Positions 38,742-47,953 of a stretch of 64,000 nucleotides of DNA are shown here, one piece after another (positions within the stretch are counted from its first letter, which is position 1; each line of letters begins with the position of its first letter). The stretch is taken from assembly GCF_004340205.1 (NCBI RefSeq), contig NZ_SLWB01000006.1, forward strand, positions 124,001 to 188,000, read 5' to 3'. Source of the DNA: Acetobacteroides hydrogenigenes (GTDB lineage Bacteria; Bacteroidota; Bacteroidia; Bacteroidales; ZOR0009). The notes below the pieces were generated by a model. The model was given only the letters and a program-made list of their open reading frames with translations. It had not been told where the DNA came from and ran no database searches. Position numbers and translations under genes: made by a program.

Positions 38742-40490
38742 TTACTTATTCCAGCCTGGATTCTGAGTCAATTCAACACCCTCGGTTGCATATAGCGTAA
38801 TTTCACTTAATGGAATAGAGTTCAAATAATTTTTAGGTGACTCAAAAGTACGAACTGAAGATGAAGTGTATGGTAAGATATAACCATCTGCATTCACTTT
38901 CGTATTTTTCAAAGTTACACCTACCAACTTGGCTCCAAGCATAACATCAGGATTTTTACTAGAATCTAGATATTCACCTTTATTCCATCTCATTAAATCA
39001 TAATATCTAATAAAGGTCCAAGTCATTAATTCTGATCTTCTTTCTCGTCTAATTTCCCACAAAAGAGGAGAAACAATGCCACTGATTGATTCCAATGTAG
39101 AAGTACGCTTAGGATCATTTATGACAACACCATTAACAGTTACATCCGAACCTAAGATTGTTAAATTTGGTAAACCAGCACGAGTCCTCAACTTATTAAT
39201 CGACTTATCAAGATCTGCTTGAGTACAAGTTCCCAATTCAGCACATGCTTCTGCATAATTCAATAATACTTCTGCATAAGTATAAACTGGAGCATCAATA
39301 TGGTTCTGTCCATTAGTAGTGTTCTCCGTTACAGGCTTTACAGGAGGAATCCAACTATTATACAAACAAATAATATATCCAGTTGAAGAGGTAAGACCTC
39401 CCAATGTTTTATCTGCATACCCATAACCTTGAGCATCTACAACAGCAGACATTCTTTTATCGCGCTCTGTAAGAACATCATTTAACGAATTATCACCTTT
39501 GTATTTAGATGATTGGTTGATTGGCAACCCATCTGAACACACATAACTTTCTGCGGCAACCTTTGTTAAACCATTTATTGCAGAAGAAGTATTTGTATAT
39601 GATTGAATTGAATGCATCAATACAGCTGGGAGATATTTCTTATAGAAAATAACCTCTCCTTTTGCTGAACCACTAGACAAGTCTATAGAATTATATACTG
39701 CTTTAAAATCTGATCCAATTGTGTATTTAGCAGAAGTAATAATCGCATCTGCAGCATTTTTAGCAACTGTTAAGTATTCGGCACCATTCCCAATTCCATG
39801 GTACTTAACATAAGTCCCTTCAAATAATGCAACTCTTGAAAGCAATGCATAAGCAGCATATTTATTTATTGAAGTTGCTCCGTCATTAACTCTCATATTT
39901 TCAGAAGCAAATGTCAAGTCCTCAATAACCTTCGCCATAACAGTTGCTCTTGCAGTTCTTGGTATGTATATACCTGCATCATCTGTGTAAGATGCAGCCT
40001 TATCAATATAAGGAACATCTCCATACCTTTGAACTAAAGCAAAGTAACAATATGCTCTAAAAAACCTTGCAACACCTTCCCAATGCTTTGCTGCTTCGCT
40101 ACTCATTGGTACAGTTGGCAACTTTTCGAGCATTACATTAGCTGCTCTAATTTGGTTATAGTAGTTATTCCATTCTGAACTTGTTGTAACCGAAGTTGTA
40201 TTATACTTCAAGAAAGTAGCATTAGCTAAATCATCCGAAATATTAATACACCCAGCAGTAGGCGAATTTTGGAAATAAAATTCAGATGAAGTTCCCGTTC
40301 CATTTCCATATCCTAAAAATAAGTCATAGAATTTCCATGCATAAAGCTTTACATTAGCTTCAGATGTCCAGTAGTTATCCTTTGTAAAAGTATCCTCTGG
40401 ATCAATGGTAAGAAACTTGTCGCAACTCGTTGTACCAACAATGGCACACAACCCAAGAAGCAAGTATATATTACGTAAAATCCTTTTCAT
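38742..40490 (-). CDS. SusD/RagB-type outer-membrane nutrient-binding lipoprotein
   Basis: Surface lipoprotein that captures a glycan or peptide and hands it to the SusC transporter. The 582-residue protein has a lipoprotein signal with the lipobox Cys near residue 23 (GTTSCDKFL). SusD features follow: TFTKDNYWTSEANVKLY, the helical repeats around RAANVMLEKLP and ARFFRAYCYFALVQRYGDVPY, and the C-terminal RRERRSELMTWTFIRYYDLMRW. It is 35 bases downstream of the SusC gene. The sequence is AT-rich compared with the genes to its right in transcription. No glycosidase gene is adjacent, so the substrate is unknown. Confidence 0.95.
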   Translation of the reverse strand: MKRILRNIYLLLGLCAIVGTTSCDKFLTIDPEDTFTKDNYWTSEANVKLYAWKFYDLFLGYGNGTGTSSEFYFQNSPTAGCINISDDLANATFLKYNTTSVTTSSEWNNYYNQIRAANVMLEKLPTVPMSSEAAKHWEGVARFFRAYCYFALVQRYGDVPYIDKAASYTDDAGIYIPRTARATVMAKVIEDLTFASENMRVNDGATSINKYAAYALLSRVALFEGTYVKYHGIGNGAEYLTVAKNAADAIITSAKYTIGSDFKAVYNSIDLSSGSAKGEVIFYKKYLPAVLMHSIQSYTNTSSAINGLTKVAAESYVCSDGLPINQSSKYKGDNSLNDVLTERDKRMSAVVDAQGYGYADKTLGGLTSSTGYIICLYNSWIPPVKPVTENTTNGQNHIDAPVYTYAEVLLNYAEACAELGTCTQADLDKSINKLRTRAGLPNLTILGSDVTVNGVVINDPKRTSTLESISGIVSPLLWEIRRERRSELMTWTFIRYYDLMRWNKGEYLDSSKNPDVMLGAKLVGVTLKNTKVNADGYILPYTSSSVRTFESPKNYLNSIPLSEITLYATEGVELTQNPGWNK

Positions 40491-40525
40491 TGCGCTGAAT
40501 TTAAAATTACTTTTTTACTTAAAAG

Positions 40526-43500
40526 TTAGAAATTTACTTGAAGACCAAATGAGAATGTACGGCTATATGGGTATGTACGTCCCCAGTTTGCTTCAGTATC
40601 ATCAATCTCTGGATCAACAGGCAATCTGCTATCTTTCTTCTCTGCCAAATTCTGACCACTAAAATAAACTCTGATCTTGTCAATCTTTACCTTCTTTGTT
40701 AGATCCATAGGCAACGTATATCCTACAGTCAAATTCTTGAATCTAAAGTACGACATGTCTAGCAGATAGCGCGTTTGCGTAACAAAGTTATTAGAGCCTG
40801 AGGTTCCTGCTGACAATGCATTTGCAGCATGTCCTGGATAAGGACGAGGGAAGAAGGCTCCAGTATTTGTAGAAGTCCAGTAATCAGACTGGTTTGCGTA
40901 CATTGCATCAGTTCTGTTATAGAACGGAAGGATCAAGTCTGAAGAAGCCCAGTAATCGCGTTTCCCAACACCTTGGAAGAACATTTCAACATCAAATCCA
41001 TAATAAGAACCTCCCATACGGATACCATACAAGTAACGAGGAGTTGTATTACCAATCTTCTTTAAATCACCGTGATCATCAGCAGTACGCTTTCCTGCAT
41101 TTATGACACCATCATTATTTAAGTCTTTATACATTACGTCCCCTGGTCCAAAGGTAAAATTACCCTTAGCCAATGCAGCTTGCGATGGAAGACCAGAATT
41201 TAAAACATATTTTCCAGTTCCATCAACAGTAAAATCGGATTCTTGGTACAAACGATCTGTTTCAAGTCCCCAGATCTCGCCAAGTTCCATTCCTGAATAA
41301 TATTGACCTAAAGTCTTAGAAGCATTGTTCCATTTTGTCACAACAGTTTTAGAGTCAGAGAATGTTAGATTTGCATAAACAGAAGCATCCTTACCTATAC
41401 TTTTATTAAAATCCAAGGTAATTTCATACCCTCTGTTCCTTAAGTTACCTGCATTTGTTTGAGGAGCTGATGTACCAAATGAACTTGGCAATGTTTTATC
41501 GACAGCAAACATGCCCTCAGTTTCACGTTGATACCAGTCAAAACTTACAGCAAACATGCTATTCAGGAATTTCATATCAACTCCAAGGTCAGTTGTCTTT
41601 ATATTTTCCCAAGTTAAATCTGGATCAACAACTGTAGGCTGACTAACAGTTTGAACCTGCTTTTCACCATTGATCCAACTTGCTTTGTATGTTGGCATTG
41701 TTGGAAGGAATCTAAACAATCCAACATTTTGGTTACCAATAGATCCATACGACACTCTTAATTTAGCATCGTTCATAATTTTAGTCACTCCCTCCATAAA
41801 TGGTTCTTGAGTAATACGGTAACCTAAAGATGCAGATGGGAAGAATCCCCACAACTTACTTCCAGGGAAACTAGAAGAACCGTCTAAACGACCATTTAAT
41901 TCAACAAGATATTTACCTTTATAATCATAGTTAATTCTAGTGAAGAAACCTGCATTTGCAGTTTGATATACAGAAGGAGAATAAGTTCCAGTTACAAAAG
42001 GATCTCCATACGCCAACTTAAATTCAGGCATAGATCTATCCATTAACCCTCTCACTTCTGCATACAATTGGTTATTATCAAACCATTCTATATTGGCACC
42101 TCCAATTACTTTAAGATTATGAGCTTCATTGAAACTTTTTGTAAAAGTGGCAAATGAGTTAAACACATTGTTCCTTGTAGTTAGTCTTCTTTCAGCAACT
42201 CTATCATCAGAAGCTAAAGGAGCAATTACATATGTAGGTAAAGCCGTTGTTTGAATTGTATTAGCATCCATTGGGCTCCAGAAGTCCCATAACTTCACCT
42301 CTCCTCCATTCAGTCTGCTTTTATAATTCTTTGTCTCTACGCTATACTCATTTCTCCAAGACAAATTTTTAGTAATATCAGCAACTAAAGCGGCACTTAA
42401 TCTAATTGTATTAGAGGTAAACTCATTCATATTAGCATTAGCAAGATAGCCTGGAGCATGTCTAAAATAGTTCCCTTTATAGGTACCATAAGGAAAGAAT
42501 TTGCCCCAGCGCATGTAGTATCCAAAATAACCATTTGCACCATTCCCATAAATACCAGGACCGTAATAATTATAAGGCTCTTCAAGTTTTGTATCTACCG
42601 AATAGAGTTTCAAGTCAGCTTTCAACCACTTTTTTAGTTGGGTATTAAATCCAAAGTTTATAGTAAACTTTTCGTTACTTTCTGTGTTTTTTTTCATCAA
42701 TCCCTTTTCAGAAGCATAGCCAACAGATGCAATATAAGAGGAGTTTTCACCAACCTTACCTGTAACTTGCAAATTGTGGGTAGTTTGGGGAGATACTGAA
42801 TTCAACATTTCTTTATGAGGATCCCAAACACGATAAAAATATGCACGACCGCCAATTAATTCCCAATCCTCGCCATATACCATTTCATTGCTAGTGCGAT
42901 TATTGGCATACTTCTGTTTCCAATTCACAATACCAGGAAGTAGAGTCTTATAAAGCATACCAAACGACTCTGCATTAGCATTTCCGGCTCTCTCTTGAGC
43001 CGCAATCATAACAGGCAATTCTTGCTCAGGATCCATAAAATCTACAAGTGTTGTAGGTTTGTTAAATCCAACGTTTCCGCTGTACGAAAAACTTACTTTT
43101 TCTGCAGATTTACCTGTTTTTGTGGTTATAAGGATAACCCCAAAAGCAGCTCTTGCTCCATAAATTGAAGCTGATGCAGCATCTTTAAGTACAGAGATAT
43201 TAGCAACATCCTCAGGGTTAACTAAGTCTAATGATGAAGGAACGCCATCCACAAGTACCAGAGGCGATACTGATCCAGAAAGAGAACCAACACCACGAAT
43301 GTTAAGCGATGCGGTTGAGCCTGGCCTACCATTACTAAAAGAAATAGACAACCCTGGAGCAACACCTTGTAGTCCTTTAGACAAATTGGTTACAGGCTTG
43401 CTTTCTAATGCTTTTTTAGCATCAATCGCAGTTACCGCTCCTGTTAGATTTTCTTTCTTCTGCGTTCCAAATCCAACCACAACAACCTGCTCGAGCGATA

Positions 43501-43867
43501 CATTATCATTCTCAAGAATAATAACCAAGTTGTCCGTCTTAGTAGCCTTAACCACCTGAGACTTATAGCCCATAAACGAAATGGTTAAGTTAGATCCAGC
43601 AGGAACATCAATACTAAACTTACCATCAATGTCCGTTACCGTACCCGTAGTTGTCCCTTTGATGCTTATTGATGCACCAATAATAGGATTCTTCGTCTGA
43701 TCCAGGATAGTTCCCTTCACCTTTACCTTATTCTGCTGAACAGCAATTGCTGTGTTTGCAGCAAAACTTGCCTCAGGATTGAGCATTGCTAAGAATGCCG
43801 CTGACCCTAAGATTACTAAGCCTCTCCTTGCTCGGGAGATCGCCATGAAACAATCAAGTCTTTTCAT
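40526..43867 (-). CDS. SusC/RagA-type TonB-dependent outer-membrane transporter
   Basis: TonB-dependent channel for large nutrients, 1113 residues. A signal peptide (about residues 1-36) is followed by a carboxypeptidase-regulatory-like domain (VKGTILDQTKNPIIGASISIKG), the plug domain (VVVGFGTQKKENLTGAVTAID, then PLVLVDGVPSS) and a beta-barrel ending RTFSFGLQVNF. It pairs with the SusD gene downstream. A well-formed -33/-7 promoter precedes it. No adjacent anti-sigma or hybrid two-component regulator is visible. Confidence 0.96.
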   Translation of the reverse strand: MKRLDCFMAISRARRGLVILGSAAFLAMLNPEASFAANTAIAVQQNKVKVKGTILDQTKNPIIGASISIKGTTTGTVTDIDGKFSIDVPAGSNLTISFMGYKSQVVKATKTDNLVIILENDNVSLEQVVVVGFGTQKKENLTGAVTAIDAKKALESKPVTNLSKGLQGVAPGLSISFSNGRPGSTASLNIRGVGSLSGSVSPLVLVDGVPSSLDLVNPEDVANISVLKDAASASIYGARAAFGVILITTKTGKSAEKVSFSYSGNVGFNKPTTLVDFMDPEQELPVMIAAQERAGNANAESFGMLYKTLLPGIVNWKQKYANNRTSNEMVYGEDWELIGGRAYFYRVWDPHKEMLNSVSPQTTHNLQVTGKVGENSSYIASVGYASEKGLMKKNTESNEKFTINFGFNTQLKKWLKADLKLYSVDTKLEEPYNYYGPGIYGNGANGYFGYYMRWGKFFPYGTYKGNYFRHAPGYLANANMNEFTSNTIRLSAALVADITKNLSWRNEYSVETKNYKSRLNGGEVKLWDFWSPMDANTIQTTALPTYVIAPLASDDRVAERRLTTRNNVFNSFATFTKSFNEAHNLKVIGGANIEWFDNNQLYAEVRGLMDRSMPEFKLAYGDPFVTGTYSPSVYQTANAGFFTRINYDYKGKYLVELNGRLDGSSSFPGSKLWGFFPSASLGYRITQEPFMEGVTKIMNDAKLRVSYGSIGNQNVGLFRFLPTMPTYKASWINGEKQVQTVSQPTVVDPDLTWENIKTTDLGVDMKFLNSMFAVSFDWYQRETEGMFAVDKTLPSSFGTSAPQTNAGNLRNRGYEITLDFNKSIGKDASVYANLTFSDSKTVVTKWNNASKTLGQYYSGMELGEIWGLETDRLYQESDFTVDGTGKYVLNSGLPSQAALAKGNFTFGPGDVMYKDLNNDGVINAGKRTADDHGDLKKIGNTTPRYLYGIRMGGSYYGFDVEMFFQGVGKRDYWASSDLILPFYNRTDAMYANQSDYWTSTNTGAFFPRPYPGHAANALSAGTSGSNNFVTQTRYLLDMSYFRFKNLTVGYTLPMDLTKKVKIDKIRVYFSGQNLAEKKDSRLPVDPEIDDTEANWGRTYPYSRTFSFGLQVNF

Positions 43868-43895
43868 TCAAGTGTATTTAATGGTTAGAGCAGCT

Positions 43896-43927
43896 CAAAT
43901 ATATCTCTTGCTTATTGTCTTTGCAAA
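43896..43927 (-). promoter_or_regulatory. Bacteroidota promoter of the susCD operon
   Basis: On the minus strand a -33 TTTG (43924-43927) and a -7 TATATTTG (43896-43903) are separated by exactly 20 bases, the expected Bacteroidota spacing. The -7 box is 28 bases before the susC start codon. This is the clearest complete promoter in the window. Confidence 0.8.
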
Positions 43928-44341
43928 CATTTTATTAAAAATATCAAGATTTGTTAATGCATTTTTTTTGTAAAAACCCTCATTATAAGTTTTAAACTAT
44001 TATTTTACAACATCTTAAAAAATTGCAGAAATGCGCAAAAAAAATGAGTTTGCAGTGCAAAGCAATTATGCAAACACACTTATTCAGCTAAACAATTTCC
44101 TTGCAATAGATACATATAGCACAAGCAATTATCCAATTCTCCCGTCTTACCACCAAGTATACACAAGTAGAATGGCGAAAGTTCTTGTTTTATACTTGTA
44201 CCATTAAAAGGACCAGCCTACTTTTTGCGGGTGTTTTATAGGCTCCGAATCTGTTCATCCGTATTGTATTTGGGAGGTACAAATGCATAAAAATTTAGCT
44301 ACGTTTGGCTTACACATCAAGCAGCGTTCCAATAGTTTATA
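43928..44341. other. AT-rich region upstream of susC
   Basis: No gene seen. AT-rich DNA that could hold regulator sites for the susCD promoter. No clear inverted repeat was recognised here. Confidence 0.4.
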
Positions 44342-44381
44342 ATAAAAAGCCTATATCCCCTTACAAAAAAGGATACAGGCT
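44342..44381 (-). terminator. Terminator downstream of the metallophosphoesterase gene
   Basis: On the minus strand an 11-bp stem (44371-44381 with 44348-44358, one mismatch) and a 12-base loop are followed by five T. It lies after the perfect hairpin at 44383-44429. Confidence 0.7.
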
Positions 44382-44382
44382 A

Positions 44383-44429
44383 ATCAGCTAGAATGGCGAG
44401 ATAAGGATTATCTCGCCATTCTAGCTGAT
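44383..44429. repeat. Perfect 22-bp inverted repeat with a 3-base loop
   Basis: Arms 44383-44404 and 44408-44429 are exact reverse complements around GGA, 33 bases after the metallophosphoesterase stop codon and directly before a T-tailed hairpin. It may be part of a two-hairpin terminator or an RNA 3' stabiliser. Confidence 0.75.
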
Positions 44430-44462
44430 TGAAGAGGAGATTGCAGCTGGCGTACCATCAAT

Positions 44463-46283
44463 CTATTTTGTAGCAACTTTAAGTACAGATCCCTCTATTA
44501 GCGAAGCCCAAATCTCCCCCTTGCTGTCAACCGTAAATCCATTAACAGACGAATAACCAACCTTTTCCACCCAAAGTAGTTTATGAGTAATGGCATCAAC
44601 AGCTACGATTTCGCCTTTACGGCTCCCCATGTATACTATGCCCTTATGCTCTACAATTGGACATGGATTGTGCTCGTAACCAATGCCCGTATCAACTTTC
44701 CAAAGCAAATTAAACTTTTCAGCATTAGGCTCTACCGCTATCAGCATTCCATCCATCGTTTTTGCATATATAACATTACCATCAGCAGATACCCCCATCG
44801 ACTCCCGCACCATATATTCTTTTGAACGCCACAATTGTTTTCCAGAATTAGCATCCAAGGCAGTCATAAACCTATCGGGAGCTACGAGAAAAACAGCCTT
44901 TTCATTGGCTACGATTTCTACATTTCCGGGCGAAAGAAGATCTGCTTTTTTACCATTATTCCAACTCCACAACAACCTACCGCTCATCTTATCAAGGCAG
45001 TAAAGGTTCGTATCCCATGCTCCAAAAATCACCTTGTTGCCTATAACAAAAGGAGTTCCTTGCGAGTATGAGCGTGGAATATTACTACGCCATTCAACTT
45101 TACCTGTTTTTACATTAACCTTCAAGAACTCCTTTGACGAAGCCACATAGGCAAAACCGCCTTCCAGTTTAGGCTTACCTACAATAATTCTATCCGAGTG
45201 TATTTCCCAAAGTGTTTTACCATCCTTTGTGCTAAGTCCATACAACTGTCCGTTTATAGTACCTATAAGTAGAATGTTCCTGTAGATAGTAGGACGTGCA
45301 TAAATAGCCCCATCAAACTGCCTACACCAAACCAGCCCTCCTTTTTTAATGCTTATGGCTTTCACCTGCCCCAAAGAATTGGCGAACATCAACAAATCTT
45401 TCGAACGTTCTACACCATTAAATATCGAAGCGTTATCTTGATATTCCTTAGATACATACTTGAATTTTTCTACATGAAGCAATTCTGTAGAATCGGCCTG
45501 ATAAGATAGGGTGTCGTCATTAAGTGATAACGCAATCCTTAGCATACGCTGACCGCCCAAAATCTTCTCATAGACAAAAGCAGAATCTTTAGTTAATTCC
45601 ACCTCGTTGTAACCAAAAGATGAACCATCAAAAGATGTATTCGCACGCCCCATCACACCATTAATACCGCTAAATTTTAACAGTTTGAGTCGATGTCCAT
45701 GCCCACAAAAAGCAACTGCAGTTCGATTTCTTTTTAGAATAGGAGTAATCATCGAATAGTTGCTTACACTCTCATCAAGCGGATAATGCGCAAAACTGAT
45801 TATTTTCATTCCAGGCTTTAGCTTCTCTGCAATTTGTTCCTTCACCCAAAGAATATCCTCATACTTAATAAAACCATCACCCATTTTCATATAAGGGCCA
45901 CAAGGAAATCCTATATATAGGAAACGATCATCTGTAAAGGCAAACCGATCTTTTCCCCATAGGTTAGTAAAAGATTCACAACCACTTTCACTCCAGGTAG
46001 TTTCGTGGTTCCCCGATATAACAAAGCAGGGAATGGCAAGCCTATCTAATATTTGCTTCACATTTTGAAGTTCTATATCACTCCCTTGATTAGTCAAATC
46101 GCCTGTTACAAAAACATACTTAGCATTACTTCTATTAATTTCACTCACAATTAATCTCAACGTAGAATCATTTGCATTACCACTAACAACATGTAAATCA
46201 GTAAGTACAATAAACTTTTCCGCTTGAGACCTAGCAAGTAAAAAAGCAAAACAAAGCACAGTTAAAAGTGTTATTTTTCTCAT
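44463..46283 (-). CDS. Exported metallophosphoesterase fused to a PQQ-like beta-propeller
   Basis: A 606-residue secreted protein with signal peptide (MRKITLLTVLCFAFLLARSQA). The N-terminal calcineurin-like phosphoesterase (about residues 22-270) has the metal-ligand motifs TDLH, VTGDLTNQG, SGNHE, SFAHYPLDE and GHGHRLKL. The C-terminal half (about 290-606) has repeated blades of the PQQ/outer-membrane beta-propeller kind (GGLVWCRQFDGAIYARP, DGKTLWEIHSD, SGRLLWSWNNG, SGKQLWRSKEY, THKLLWVEKVG). The propeller probably binds a partner or substrate. It is on the same strand as susC and, like it, AT-rich, but terminators separate them. The substrate is unknown. Confidence 0.87.
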   Translation of the reverse strand: MRKITLLTVLCFAFLLARSQAEKFIVLTDLHVVSGNANDSTLRLIVSEINRSNAKYVFVTGDLTNQGSDIELQNVKQILDRLAIPCFVISGNHETTWSESGCESFTNLWGKDRFAFTDDRFLYIGFPCGPYMKMGDGFIKYEDILWVKEQIAEKLKPGMKIISFAHYPLDESVSNYSMITPILKRNRTAVAFCGHGHRLKLLKFSGINGVMGRANTSFDGSSFGYNEVELTKDSAFVYEKILGGQRMLRIALSLNDDTLSYQADSTELLHVEKFKYVSKEYQDNASIFNGVERSKDLLMFANSLGQVKAISIKKGGLVWCRQFDGAIYARPTIYRNILLIGTINGQLYGLSTKDGKTLWEIHSDRIIVGKPKLEGGFAYVASSKEFLKVNVKTGKVEWRSNIPRSYSQGTPFVIGNKVIFGAWDTNLYCLDKMSGRLLWSWNNGKKADLLSPGNVEIVANEKAVFLVAPDRFMTALDANSGKQLWRSKEYMVRESMGVSADGNVIYAKTMDGMLIAVEPNAEKFNLLWKVDTGIGYEHNPCPIVEHKGIVYMGSRKGEIVAVDAITHKLLWVEKVGYSSVNGFTVDSKGEIWASLIEGSVLKVATK

Positions 46284-46366
46284 GACAAATCGACCGGTTT
46301 TAAATTTAAAAGTAAGGGTAAATATAAATAAATATCAAAGCCATTATGATCGCATTAAAAATAAGT

Positions 46367-46374
46367 TACCTTTG
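46367..46374 (+). promoter_or_regulatory. Bacteroidota -7 box for the cell-wall recycling cluster
   Basis: TACCTTTG matches TAnnTTTG, 118 bases before the first gene of the cluster, which implies an untranslated leader of roughly 110 bases. No riboswitch was recognised in it. Confidence 0.55.
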
Positions 46375-46491
46375 CTAAAGTTGACGTTGCTAAAACTAGC
46401 AATAGTTTTACATACAAACATCTCATTTTAAGACTGTTTAAAAACAGCAATAAAAGAGCAAGCCTAAAGCAATCGTAAAAAACAAACGGCA

Positions 46492-47952
46492 ATGAAGAAA
46501 AAAATCAACTGCTTTATCCCTGCTGCAAACGTTGCGCAAGTAGAAAGCACAGTACAAATTTTGAAGGGTTCTGAACTTGTAAATGAAATTTACCTTCTCG
46601 TTACTGGAGACGATAAATTTGAGAGCCTAGGGTGTCCAACCATTAAGGTTGATTCATTGGTATCTAGCAACACCGTTAAAGCTATTGCAGCCCATGCTGA
46701 TACCGAATACTCCCTTATATACACAAAGTACACTACGCTTGAACTCGGCTATTTCTCTCTAGAACGCTTTCTATTTATTGCCGACAGTTCAGAGGCTAGC
46801 ATGGTATATGCAGATCACTACCAAGTAATTGACGGAGTTCGTAAAGCAAACCCTCTAATTACGTATCAAGAAGGCAGCCTTCGCGACGACTTCAATTTTG
46901 GTTCAGTACTGATCTACCGCAGCGGAATCTTAAAAAAAGTTATAGAATCGACAAAGGAAGAATACCCATTTGCGGGAATGTACAACCTACGTCTTGCATC
47001 ATCTTGCCTTGGACCAGTAGAGCACATCAACGAATATCTTTATGCTGAAGTAGAAACCGATACACGCAAATCAGGCCAAAAGATATTTGACTACGTTGAT
47101 CCTAAAAATCGCGAAGTGCAAATTGATATGGAAAAAGTTTGCACAGCCCATCTAAAAAGAATTGGTGCCTACCTCGAACCTATCTTCACCCCCATTAAGT
47201 TTGATTCTGTTGACTTCCCCGTTGAAGCATCTGTTATAATCCCTGTGTATAATCGTGTACGAACAATATCCGATGCTATCAAATCGGTTCTAATCCAAAA
47301 AACGAACTTTAAGTTCAACCTTATCATTATAGACAACTACTCTACTGATGGGACTACAGAAGCAATTAAAGCTTTTAACGATCCACGTCTAATCCATATC
47401 ATTCCAGAAAGAAAAGACCTTGGCATTGGCGGTTGCTGGAACACCGGAGTTCATCATTCGCAATGTGGTAAATTTGCAGTTCAGCTCGATAGCGATGATG
47501 TATACTCATCGGAAAATACGCTCCAGACTATGGTAAACGCCTTTTACGAGCAAAACTGTTCGATGGTGGTTGGCACCTACATGATGACTAACTTTAATAT
47601 GGAGATGATTGCTCCCGGAATCATCGATCATAAAGAATGGACTCCGGAAAATGGACGCAACAATGCACTCCGCATCAACGGGCTGGGCGCTCCAAGAGCA
47701 TTCTATACGCCAATGCTTCGTGAAATCAAAGTACCCAACACCAGCTACGGCGAAGACTACGCACTTGGGCTATATTTCTCGCGCCACTTCCAAATTGGCC
47801 GCGTTTACGACGTCGTTTACAACTGCCGCCGCTGGGAGGACAATTCGGATGCTTCTCTCGATGTAGTTAAAATGAATGCACACAACCTTTATAAAGATCG
47901 TATTCGCACTTGGGAAGTTCAAGCACGCAAACAGTTAAACAGAAAGAAGTAG
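46492..47952 (+). CDS. Two-domain family 2 glycosyltransferase
   Basis: A 486-residue cytoplasmic protein. The C-terminal half (from about residue 245) is a family 2 GT-A domain. It opens with ASVIIPVYNRVRTISDAIKSVL, and the nucleotide/metal-binding QLDSDDVYS motif follows. The N-terminal half (1-240) has a similar overall layout (a Val/Ile-rich start, then FLFIADSSEASMVYADHY) but lacks a clean DxD, so it may be a degenerate second GT-A domain. It has no membrane segment. It is the first gene of a tightly packed cluster with cell-wall recycling enzymes. The sugar donor and acceptor are unknown. Confidence 0.82.
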   Translation: MKKKINCFIPAANVAQVESTVQILKGSELVNEIYLLVTGDDKFESLGCPTIKVDSLVSSNTVKAIAAHADTEYSLIYTKYTTLELGYFSLERFLFIADSSEASMVYADHYQVIDGVRKANPLITYQEGSLRDDFNFGSVLIYRSGILKKVIESTKEEYPFAGMYNLRLASSCLGPVEHINEYLYAEVETDTRKSGQKIFDYVDPKNREVQIDMEKVCTAHLKRIGAYLEPIFTPIKFDSVDFPVEASVIIPVYNRVRTISDAIKSVLIQKTNFKFNLIIIDNYSTDGTTEAIKAFNDPRLIHIIPERKDLGIGGCWNTGVHHSQCGKFAVQLDSDDVYSSENTLQTMVNAFYEQNCSMVVGTYMMTNFNMEMIAPGIIDHKEWTPENGRNNALRINGLGAPRAFYTPMLREIKVPNTSYGEDYALGLYFSRHFQIGRVYDVVYNCRRWEDNSDASLDVVKMNAHNLYKDRIRTWEVQARKQLNRKK

Positions 47953-47953
47953 T

